Shown here one piece after another: positions 54,370-64,000 of a DNA stretch of 64,000 bases; the stretch's first letter is position 1, and every line of letters begins with the position of its first letter. Where the stretch lies: contig NC_079245.1 of NCBI RefSeq assembly GCF_028009165.1, forward strand, positions 1,984,001 through 2,048,000. The letters are read 5' to 3'. This DNA is from Akanthomyces muscarius. Lineage: Eukaryota > Ascomycota > Sordariomycetes > Hypocreales > Cordycipitaceae. A program made the position numbers and the translations under genes. Below the pieces are notes generated by a model. It was not told where the DNA came from and ran no database searches. It was given only the letters and a program-made list of their open reading frames with translations.

Positions 54370-57300
54370 TTACGCCTTGATCGCCGTCAGGGGTAGCGGT
54401 TTAAGTGCTCCTTTGCGTGGCTCGTCGTCCTGGTTGATTCTGTACTTGAGCTTGACACCCATCGCGGCCAGCTCGACGTCGAGATACTTGAGGGCACCCG
54501 GCACAACAACCTGCGTAGTTTGGTCGCCGCCGACCCACGAGTGGCCCTGGCCGTCTTCCCAGATCTCGCCCTGAATCTCCGTCAGGTCAATACCGTCCTC
54601 GTCGTTTAGCCTGATGGCGCAGTGGCGGCAGCGCACCACACTCGGGGCCTTCTTCCTCGACGGCGCGAATTGTGACACTGTCGGCTGTACCGACAAGAAC
54701 GAGCCGCACCGACGGCAGATCCATGACTTCGTGTAATCGGAGCAGTTGAGTAGACGATCTTGCAGCAAAAATGCTGTACCGTGCGCCAGCAGCGCATCAC
54801 GCTCCATTTCACCAACACGGATACCGCCACCACGCTTACGACCCTTGATCGGCTGCCCAGTTGTTGGCACAATGGGACCGGTCGTACGCACTTGGAACTT
54901 GTCGTTGACCATGTGACGCAAACGCTGGTAGTAAACGACACCAATGTAAATATCCGCGCCAAGCTCCTCGCCCGTGATGCCCGAGTACATTGGCTCATTG
55001 CCGTGATAGCTGTAGCCTGCCTTCATCAGCTGATGGCCAAAGTAGTCGCCTGCCGTATGCTCCTCGTTGAACTTGAATGGCGTCGAGTCTTGCGCGAGGC
55101 CGTGCAGGGCACCAGCTTTGCCAGCCAACGACTCGACAAACATGCCGATGGTCATTCGAGATGGGAAAGCGTGGGGATTAATAATAACATCAGGCTGCAT
55201 GCCGGATTCGGTGAAAGGCAAATCAATGGCCGGCCACTTTTGCGAGCAAACACCCTTTTGACCGTGACGAGAAGAAAATTTGTCGCCGATGATGGGCGCT
55301 CGGGGAATGCGGAACTTGATGGAGATGGTTTGAAGAGGCTCAGAGCCGGTTTCGGCACCAATTAACCGGACTTCCTCGATAAAGCCAGTCTCACCATCCT
55401 TGTATTTCTCGTAATGCGTAATGCCGTCAAGGTTAACGAGGTCGCCGCGGTAGTCAGGCGTCACTGTGTGCCAAGCGCAGATGACATCGCCCTCCTGAAC
55501 AAGACGTCCGACGTGTGGCAAACCATCATCGTCCAGCATACCCTGGTACGACGCGCTGACGTAGCTGTGAGGGGCGAAGCCAAATGCCTTGGTAACACTC
55601 TTGCTCGCCTTTGTTCTCGAGTCGTCCTTGAGCGACACCTTTTTTGTCTTGTAGACGGTACCGTGTCCAAATCCTCTCTCGTGAGCGGATTTGTTGATAA
55701 TCATGGCGTCGTCCATGTCGTAACCAGTATACGAAATAACAGCGACGACAACGTTGGTTCCATTAGGGAAGTTGTCAAAGCCATATGCATTATGCAAAGG
55801 AGCACGAACAATAGGCGTCTGGCCAGTCTGCAGGCGGTACGACTTGTTGTCTGTACGATGTACCAAGGCTGTACCAGGGGTACCCATGGTTTGCTTACCC
55901 ATCTGACACTGATACATGTTACGCGGCGACTGGTTGAAGTCGGAGAATGGAGTCATGTTTGCCAAGATGGAGAGAATGTTTGTGGGATCAAACTCAACGT
56001 GGGTCGACAGGCCAGATTCAACCTCCTCAGGCACAACAGCAATAGACATGTACGGCTGCTCGTACGGACCGACCATGTCCTCCTTTTGTAGAGGAAGATA
56101 CTTGACCGGGCGAATCATGCGAGAGGGTGTCGATGTCATGTAGATACCAGGGTACGAACCACCGGTGGATGGGGGAACGTAACCGATTTCGAGGTGCAGA
56201 GGGACACCGCGGCTGCCTTCGACCTTCCAGTAGCGCAGGCAGTCTGCAATACGCAGCGACTCCTTGGGCTTGCACCAGCCGAGGATCTTGCCGTCAAGCA
56301 TAATGACGACGCTCTCAGCAGTGGAAGCAGTAGAAGTGTCAACAGCACCAAGCTCGGCGACGAGAGCAGGCACTTTGGAAACATCAATGTAATCAGTCAT
56401 AATCTTGCACTTGTGCGCCAAATGGTTGAGAAGTCCACAAGGGGAACCATCAGGGGTGTGGACGGGGCACATGAAACCCCACGACTCGGGAAGAAGCTTT
56501 CGGACCGCTGTGGTCTTGAGCTGCGCAAAAAAGGCACCACGATGCACCATGCGGAAGTGGGCAATGAAACGGAGGAAGTTGAGCTTTTCAGCTACGACGG
56601 TGAAACCAGCAACCTGTTGAAGGTCCAGACCAGACGGACTCACTAGGTTACCGGTGGAAAGGAAGTACTCGAGCGAATTGCCCAGGTTTTCGTTGGCCTT
56701 GCGGAAGATGGCCGTGGGGAACTCTTTGCGGAATTCTTCAGAGTGAAACGTGACACCAGGGTGTCGGCGGAAATATTCTCGTAGCGACAGACGAACACCA
56801 ACCCCGAGGAACTCATCTAGTCTCTCCTTGAGAATCTGGCCGTATAAAAAACCGCCAAGGAGAATTTCTTGGTTCTGGATCGCATCGGGGTTGTCGACGG
56901 CGCACTCGCCAGCGACGAGGGCGTAGAGCTTGCGAATCATGAACAGGAGCATTTTGAACTTTTCATCATCCTGCTTTTCAGTGACGTTGACGTTGCCAAG
57001 GTGCACCAGGGTAATTCTGCGGAGGAACTCAGTACCAACATCGTAATCCGACATGGTCTCTGGGACACCGAGGACAACTCGGAACTTTTGGCCAAGATAT
57101 GCTCGAGTCTCCGACTTGCTGTATAGACCGTAAGACTTGTAGGTGCGCAAAAGTAGCTCGACACGATCAGTCAAGAACGTGTTCTCAGTCGCCTTGCTAC
57201 CCATGGGACCAATCAAGCCTTCGAAAATTTCGCGATCGTTGGTCTCGACGAGAGCCTTCATAATCATGATGACGGGCACGAGGTATTCGTTCTTTCGCCA

Positions 57301-58115
57301 TGAGAAACGAAACGTTACATTGCCGTCGTTAAGGTAGTGCAGAACGTTGGTTTGTGAAGTTTCGTCGGGACGGACGGAGCGCAGGATGATACCGTACGGG
57401 GAGTAACCGGGTCCACGATTTTGGAAACTGGGTCGATTGATGGCCATGGGAAAGTTTCGCTTATTGAGCTGAAGCATACGGATGATCTTTTCGATGCCGT
57501 TCACAACAAAGTATCCTCCAAGCTCTTCGGCCTCTTCCTTGCGCTGGACTAGTAGAGCAGGCGAGTTATTTTCGAGGTGGCATCGATTCGACTATTGTGT
57601 GTTAGCGACTTGCACCACACCAAGCTGGCTGCCGCAAATCATACCTTGAGCATGATGGGAATCTGGCCCAGATCACGAACAAACTCGTGAGAGTCACCAC
57701 CATTGATACTATACTCAAAAGTGGCCGAGAGACGGCCTCGGTATGTGACATGTCGCTCTCTGCATTCGGCAGGAAAGATTTCGCGGTTCTTGGCCATCTT
57801 GTTGGAGGGCGGAACTTGAGCTCGGTGCAGCATAACATTGCGGACGCGAATGTTGAGCTTATTTTTGCCCTCGGGGCCCTTTCTCTCGTCGCCGTCGAAA
57901 TATGTCTTGGTGCCAATATCGGCCATGGCGTGGTCGAGCAAGCCGGGCTTGCCATCATCTCGAAACAAGCCATTGAAGGACTCGATGTGAGGGTTAACCG
58001 CCAATTGGAGGGCAGGGTATGCGGTGTGATCCTTGGGAGGGTTTCTGAAGAGATTCTCTCTTCTTAGGACATTATATTCGTGGTCCCAATCGGTCCGTGT
58101 CGCCGAGCGAGCCAT
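54370..58115 (-). CDS. RPA135: DNA-directed RNA polymerase I second-largest subunit (RPA2/Rpa135)
   Basis: Catalytic-core beta-like subunit of RNA polymerase I, which transcribes rDNA in the nucleolus. Two exons, 58115-57645 and 57591-54370, give 1230 residues, near the yeast length. Pol I specific features: ESFNGLFRDDGKPGLLDHA at the N-terminus and GTKTYFDGDER. Core blocks include KLLPESWGFMCPVHTPDG, GYDMDDAMIINKSAHERG, KFSSRHGQKGVCSQ and INPHAFPSRMTIGMFVE. The hybrid-binding region has KGRKRGGGIRVGEMERDALL. A C-terminal zinc ribbon follows with CRRCGS and CRHC. The single 54-nt intron has a GCTAAC branch site. Essential housekeeping gene with no functional link to its neighbours. Confidence 0.97.
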
Positions 58116-59452
58116 GGTGAAGATCGAAGCGGGTGACCGCTGGGAGCCGAGTGCGTTGCGCCGGTTGCCGGAAGGCGCTATACCACTCGAACAGCAAAGT
58201 CAAAAAGTGCGCTCATTCAGTCGCAGCGTATTGAAGTGCCTGAAAAAAGTGCGCCTCCAGATGTTGACGCCGAGCAATCGTGAATCGGAAAAAGCTGCGT
58301 TTGCTGCACTTTATTAGACCAGCCTCCGGTGAGCTTTGCTGGAACGACCAGCGAAAAAAAAAAAAGTTGCGATAAGAGCAAGTCACATGAGATAGTGGCT
58401 ATCGATACGTTCATATCCACCGGCTCCGAAGTGGGGTGTAGTTGGAGAAGGCAGCGGCAAAGAGGGGCAGCCGAGCTGCAGAACTAGAGAGCTGCAGCAA
58501 GAGTTCCCTCCAAGACTGACCGGTACAAGGGACAAGGGGCCGGTCCATGAGCAGCCAGCTGCAACGGAGAGCCTCTTCGGGTTACACACGGCAGTCGTTC
58601 GTTTTGCTCATTTCGGTGAAAGTCCAGTCTCTCATAGGCGAGAAGAGCCGACACTTTGCAGGAGCGGCCCCTCCCGCCTAGTCTTTGGCTACAGGCCGGC
58701 ATCGGTATAACGGAAACAAGCCATCAAAGCAAGCAAGCAAGACACGCAGTTTGAGCTCCCGGTAGTAACTGCGACTACTGCGGTGAAGACGTGCTCTTAA
58801 ACAGCCCAGTCCCTCTCACCTTGGGTTGTGATGCCTACTGGTGTTACGTCGCGGGACACAAAGTTTCACGACCGCCGGCGCCGGGCTGCCGTGTCCTGAT
58901 TTACATTGCTCGTGCAGACGAGCCCTGCGGCTGGTCAAAAAGCGACAGGCCTCCAGCCTCCAGCCTTCACTGCACAGCGATTTGCGAGGCCCGTTCTGAG
59001 GCCATGGCTGTGATGGTGCGAACCGTTACGTAGTATGTGCTTGAGGTGTAGGGTGGTAGCGCAAGCAAGGATCTCTAGCCACACTGGGCTTGGGCGAGGC
59101 AGGAGGGCAAGAGGGGTAGCGGCCTGCATCTGTGGCCTGCAGCATGAGACCTGCTTTGTGTTTATCCATTTTTTATTACACATGAGCCCGCCGAGAAGCA
59201 GATGACCATGGTAAATGAAGAGAGTGGACAGAGGTGACCCGGAGAGGGGAGGCTCGTATCTCGGCCAAGTGCCACGTCGTCCCCAGCATTCATCATATAT
59301 CACTGGATGGTGTATGGATATAACCGAAGTGACTGATCGTGATGCAGCTTATGAGGCAGACACGGCGACTGCACGAAGGCAGACTTTTGCTTGGTCGCCT
59401 TTTCTAGCCATGGATGGCTTTCTGCACGGTGCGCAAGGGTCTGCACAAGGGC

Positions 59453-59481
59453 CTGCACGCTGCACGCTGCACGCTGCACGA
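59453..59481. repeat. CTGCACG heptamer array
   Basis: Four near-identical copies of CTGCACG in a row in intergenic DNA. No function evident. Confidence 0.7.
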
Positions 59482-60519
59482 TGCAAGCCGTTCTCCGGCG
59501 CGAAGCAGCGGCCTTGCCATCACTGCATTTGCATGGGTACTAGGGTATGGTGGGCGGAGCAGCGGCGTACTGGTAGAGTGCTTGAGTGCTTGGGTGTTTT
59601 TGAGAGCTTGGCGGAATAGTGTCTTGGATCAAAAGACTGGCCTGACAACCTCTACAGCGCTGTGGAGCAGGGCTACTGTTGCTCAAGGAATCATCATTCA
59701 TGCCAACTCTTGACGGTTCGCACGATGAATATCCGCCCAAGATATATGCATACAACTGACAATCACATTCAGTCAGCGAGTCGGTAGTCGGGGTATTCAC
59801 CGCGCGCAGACCTGCGGGCAGCCGGCGCTTCGGCTTCAATAGCTACCGAGCATAATAAGGGCACTCGGAATAAAAGCAAGTCGGTCAATGTGTCCCATGC
59901 TGCACTGCACATATAACGTTACGCACTGGAAACGGCGCAGGACGAGGGATGACATGCTGCGCAACACAGGGATCAGTCCATTTACCCGCTCAAATACCAG
60001 CCTGAGCTAGCAATAGCGAAATTGGCACCCTTTGCAGCTTCTCGCTTCTCCAGCACCACCGTCTAACCAGCGATCGGGGAAAACTTTGGAGACGGGAGCT
60101 AGATTTGAAAAAAGAAAAAAACAAGGCCGAAAGAAGGGGAAACGGGACTCTGCTCAACGGTAGGACACGACTAGCTGCCCAAAGCCGTCCAGGCTATGAG
60201 GATCGGCCGGATAGCGTAGACCAAAAGAAGAAACGAATGAGACGGTGGATGAGGACAAGGTTGAAGGTCTGGTGACACTGGCTTGTGGTATGACGTCTCC
60301 TCGACGCGGGCCGGCGACCTTGCTGCCTGCCTACTTTGGCGGTGGTGTAGTTGGTGTACTGGTAAGTGGCAGCGTACCTAAACATGTAGGACTGACAAAC
60401 ATCGAAGAGACATGATTGAATAATGAACAAGAGTATCAACTAATTATCAGCGGGACGTGCTCAGCGGCCCGGGCCTCGTTCCTGCTAGCGCCAGCGGTTG
60501 ACGATGTGCTAATACTGGC

Positions 60520-60570
60520 AAGGTAGGTACCTGGGTGCGTACCTACCTACCTAGGTACCTACCTAGGTAA
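60520..60570. repeat. TACC/GGTA tetranucleotide repeat with inverted copies
   Basis: Runs of TACC and GGTA alternate so that ACCTAGGT palindromes form. Such short arrays occur in many filamentous ascomycete spacers. Confidence 0.65.
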
Positions 60571-61875
60571 ACAGCGGCCGGTGCAGCGGACCGGGATTGT
60601 TTCTCGGGGAGTGCCAGCCCGCTGGGGGGATCCCTGCCTCAGTGCCTGCACCGTGCACGGCCCAGCGGTTACCGGCCTGCAGCAGAGAACAGGCAGATCT
60701 GACTTTCAGCCAACTGAAGCAGGGTTTGGGGTTTCCGGCTGGCAACACAAGATAAAAATAAAATCAACAATTTTTGCCAAAAGGCTGAGCTTACGGAAAT
60801 TGCACTCTACGACATTGGGCGCCTAGCTTGCCCGTCAGGTAGCCGGAACTCGTCATTGGATGATCCGGCTTGGCCTTGTCGAGTTTAGTGATGGCGGGCT
60901 ACCTGCACTGGAAGTCTGCAGCGGATTGGCACCCGGCCAGCCGTCCCATTCGCTGCGAAACAGGCAGCTACAGCCACTGGCAGAGGCACTGAGGTTGCAG
61001 TTTACCAGTACAGGTGCTAAGACAGCACTAAAGCACCGCTAGCAATTCCACTAAACAGAGTCGCAGCCAGTGCCTTTGTGGTGATTTCTCTGCTCGCGCT
61101 GGTCCGTCTCTGGCCTCTAGCAGCATTGTGGCGCCGCAACGCCGCAGAGCACCACAGGGCCGCCGACTTATCGGGTACCTTGGCCCAGGGTACCGTGGCG
61201 GGCGCAGGTAACCGCTGGAGGGGTTGCTCCAGCGCCAAAGGAGCTGCCCGCTGCGGCAGGTGGGGTTGTAGAGATACAGCGGCCACAGGTACCTTTCCAG
61301 TGTCTTGCCTTCTCTACTAGGCAAGTACCCTTTGCTGCCTCTCGCTTCTGGCTTTCCTACCACGGCCGCAACACCTCTCTCTCTTCTACCTCATCAAGCT
61401 CCAACTCGACATCGGGCGTCTTCCTTTCTGCCTTCTCCCGGCACCTGCCTGCGGCTCTCTGCCCAACTGGTTTCCTTGGTTGCAGACCTGACGCTGAGGA
61501 TCCTTTTCCTTCGTGCTCACTTAGCTGAATCTCTGGGCCAACATAACCGCACCCGCAGCAAACTGGCCCAGCCCACAAACGACCATCCGCAAACGACGCA
61601 CCGAGGACACAACTTTGCTACCCTCGAACGAACCAAGCTGCGCAGCTTGCTACAAAGCTTTCCTTCTGCCGTACGCCTTGGTCCCGGGAAACGCACATCC
61701 CAGAGCTCGCGCCCCGCTGCGAGGCATCTCGAATACCTTGCCGCCGCGTGTAGAGTTGTGTTTTCCGTCGAGTAGAGCTAGACCTGAACCTGATCGAACC
61801 AAGCCGAACACCACACTCACACACTCTATCGACCACGCGCAAGGGGACTCTGCCAGTCTAGGCCAAACTGCCAAT

Positions 61876-62805
61876 ATGGCCGGGTTGTTCAGAAAGCTGT
61901 ACGAATTGCTGATGCGCATGTTTTGGTAAGCTTCGTCTGGTGCATGTGCCCGTGGGCTACGAGCCGTCTTCGGCCGACCTCACTCGCGACACACGCCGCC
62001 TTCCCCGATAGCTGCCCATCGGTTGGGCGCAAGCCGACTCAGCAGCAAGTCCTGTCGACTGACGCACAACTTTTTAGGGCTCAGGAAATGGAAGTTACCG
62101 TGGTGGGCTTGCAAAATGCTGGCAAAACTTCGCTCCTGCGTGTCCTCTCGGTATGTTTCAAACATGGGCTGTCTTGTTGACCCAGACTAACCTGTTGTGC
62201 CATGCAGGGAGGAGAGTTCACAGTCGAGTAAGTATACTCCCCTAGCCGACTGTAATTATGCCGTGACACTTGTGCACGTCGCCTTTCTTGCGCGCGTTGC
62301 CTTTGATTGCGAATTACCCATGGCCCCATGCCTTCTTGGTCCCTGCTGGGTTTTTGCTTTTGTTGCTGTCTTGGCTCTTGGCTGACTGTTGCGTAGCTCG
62401 ATACCGACCGTAGGGTTCAACCTGAAAAAGGTGCAGCACGGACATGTGTTATTAAAGTGCTGGGATCTGGGTGGTCAGCCGCGATTTCGATCCATGTGGG
62501 AGAGATACTGCCGCGGTGTTAATGTCATTGTCTTCATAGTCGACATTGCCGACCGGCCACAGATTCCTGCTGCCAGGGAAGAGCTGCACGCACTCATGGG
62601 ATACCATTCCCTCGGTGGGATCCCGTTGCTGGTGCTCGGGAACAAGTCGGATCTCCCAGACAAAATGTCAGTCGATGATCTGATTGACGCCCTAGATCTC
62701 AAGACGATACAAGGACGAGAGGTGTGCTGCTATGGAATCAGCGCCAAGGAGGAGACGAATCTCGAGGCAGTGGTTCACTTTCTTGTCAAGGCGGCTGGAA
62801 AGTAG
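61876..62805 (+). CDS. ARL8: ARL8-type small GTPase
   Basis: ARF-like GTPase which in animals recruits motor adaptors to lysosomes; the fungal counterpart is expected on late endosomes or vacuoles. Four exons, 61876-61925, 62078-62150, 62208-62227 and 62397-62805; 183 residues, matching ARL8 (186). The N-terminal amphipathic helix is MAGLFRKLYELLMRMFW, with no Gly2 and hence no myristoylation. The P-loop is GLQNAGKTS (Lys33, Thr34), switch I is SSIPTVGFNLKKV, and switch II is WDLGGQPRFRSMWERYCRG, the last almost identical to animal ARL8. NKSD gives guanine specificity. The third exon is only 20 nt and codes GGEFTV plus two bases of the next codon. The leader upstream of the ATG is rich in short CT and CA tracts. 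Confidence 0.96.
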
Positions 62806-64000
62806 ACCATGGTGAACGATCATTGTATATCGGCGCTTGCCGGCGGAAAACCACTGGTCGGCGTTTTCTTGCCTGCTTTCCTGTTGTTTTGTTGTTTGTT
62901 TTGGGTATTCTCGGCGGAAGGCTGGGGTTTTATGGTTTCTTTTGATGTTTAGAAAGAGGAGCGACACAAAGGCAAAGCAGAACCGAAGGCGACATCGGTG
63001 TGCGCTATTTCATGTTATCTGGGACATCTTTCGGCATTTTGCGAAGGAGCATTTTTTCCGGTTTTTGTTTATTGCAAGTCTCTTATGGCGTAGCAAGCGA
63101 TTGGGCCATATAATGAGAGACGAGACACGAATAATGACAAGCCACAAAGCGACTTGGAAGCGCATGTCTGCACTCGTGTTCAATAGTGAGAAAAGTAAAC
63201 CTGCAGAGGGACTGTTCGACGTTGGCTTCGCGATGTAGTGTCGAGCATGCCTCGCAACACATGGCGGCGTTGCGCTCAACTATAGCGCTGCATAAAAGAC
63301 AAGAATCAGCAACGCGGAAAGAAAGGGACAATCCAGGGTCATATACTCTCGGCACGCCGCCACGCGCATACCCTCCCCGCGGGGCCGTAAGAGACAACTG
63401 GTGGTGCATCATGCCAACTCATCTCTGCAGTTTGGCCTGGTTGCATGCGTGGGGCCGAAAAGCCAGCGCAGCAAGCTTGCACTACCGGCGCACCTTGCTG
63501 CGGCATAGAAGGGCCTGCACAGGGGAGGATGCCCATTCGGCAGTGGCAAAGTGAGAAGTGACCATCTAGGCAATTTTACGATTATTTTGAGTGGCATATT
63601 GCGCTGCTTGCAAGTGGCGCTACAGATGCAGTTGTGGCAGCGCGCCCTGGGGGTTGACTGCGACAGCATTCCAGACCGCGTCGCACGAGGGCATTGCCAA
63701 GGACCTCGTCTGCCAGCGCAACGAAGCAAACGATTTTTGTTGAGATAGATAAATAAATAGATATTGTGGATATAGAACGTACGGGTCATAACTTGGAAAA
63801 TACCGTGCAAGATGGGTGTTTGCTTGCTTCGTGCGTAGCCTCGCTGCCCGATACTGCCGGGGATCCCCTCATTGGCGGCTGAACCATTGGCCTGTGCAGC
63901 GAGAGCATCCGCTGTCTGGATGGGCTACCTGAAAACAAACGCCTATGCGACACGGATGAATGTGGAATCTTTGAATTGGCCTCTTCCAAAAGACTAGATG
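62806..64000. other. Right-end intergenic sequence
   Basis: 1.2 kb after ARL8. No gene recognised; ORFs up to 133 codons lack motifs. A gene beyond the window edge may use part of this as flank. Confidence 0.6.

Larger units (their letters stand above)
58116..61875. other. 3.8-kb intergenic region between RPA135 and ARL8
   Basis: Divergent promoters of two housekeeping genes with much spacer. No credible gene; the 156-codon ORF at 61305-61775 is probably ARL8 leader sequence. Contains a CTGCACG heptamer array (about 59453-59481) and TACC tetramer repeats (about 60520-60570). Confidence 0.6.

Overview
The window is nuclear DNA of a filamentous ascomycete (Pezizomycotina, most likely Sordariomycetes). 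Genes lie well apart and are cut by many short introns (about 50-70 nt) with GT-AG ends and CTAAC/CTGAC-like branch sites. The gene set is typically fungal: NADPH nitrate reductase, a Git3/cAMP-receptor-like GPCR, the MSB2 signalling mucin, a secreted tyrosinase and a PHO80-type cyclin. There is no operon, phage, insertion sequence, CRISPR array, tRNA or rRNA. I support 17 protein genes. All but the first (entering from the left edge) and one ORF broken by an in-frame stop could be read end to end, with exon phases that add up.

Layout. 0-4.3 kb: SCP2-type thiolase (+, partial) converging on an acyl-CoA thioesterase (-), both with peroxisomal C-termini, then a seven-TM receptor (-). 7.5-14.3 kb: nitrate reductase (-) and nitrate transporter (+), transcribed divergently from a 2.4-kb intergenic region that holds a perfect NIT4/NirA-type palindrome. 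14.7-17.2 kb: ADE4 (-) in 15 exons, one apparently only 3 nt long. 17.8-25.8 kb: a full-size ABCA-type transporter and a group II PLP decarboxylase, both - and intronless. 28.7-31.1 kb: MSB2 (-), followed by 6.7 kb without a recognisable gene. 37.8-42.2 kb: an unknown ORF with an internal stop, ERV2 and the proteasome beta-1 subunit, all +. 46.0-47.6 kb: PHO80/PREG-like cyclin (+). 48.8-53.4 kb: a GPI-type cupredoxin with a methionine-rich tail and a secreted tyrosinase, both - and both copper proteins. 54.4-58.1 kb: RNA polymerase I second-largest subunit (-). 61.9-62.8 kb: ARL8 GTPase (+).

How the genes relate. Most are unrelated housekeeping or signalling genes. Three local groupings make functional sense: the peroxisomal fatty-acid pair (with two CCTCGG boxes upstream of the thioesterase), the nitrate uptake/reduction pair, and the neighbouring secreted copper proteins. 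The most unusual observations are the 3-nt exon in ADE4, the repeated use of 15-23-nt exons, the Met-rich cupredoxin beside tyrosinase, the ORF with an in-frame TAA, and a (GT)20 tract touching the start of the decarboxylase. I found no sign of a wholly new multi-gene system.
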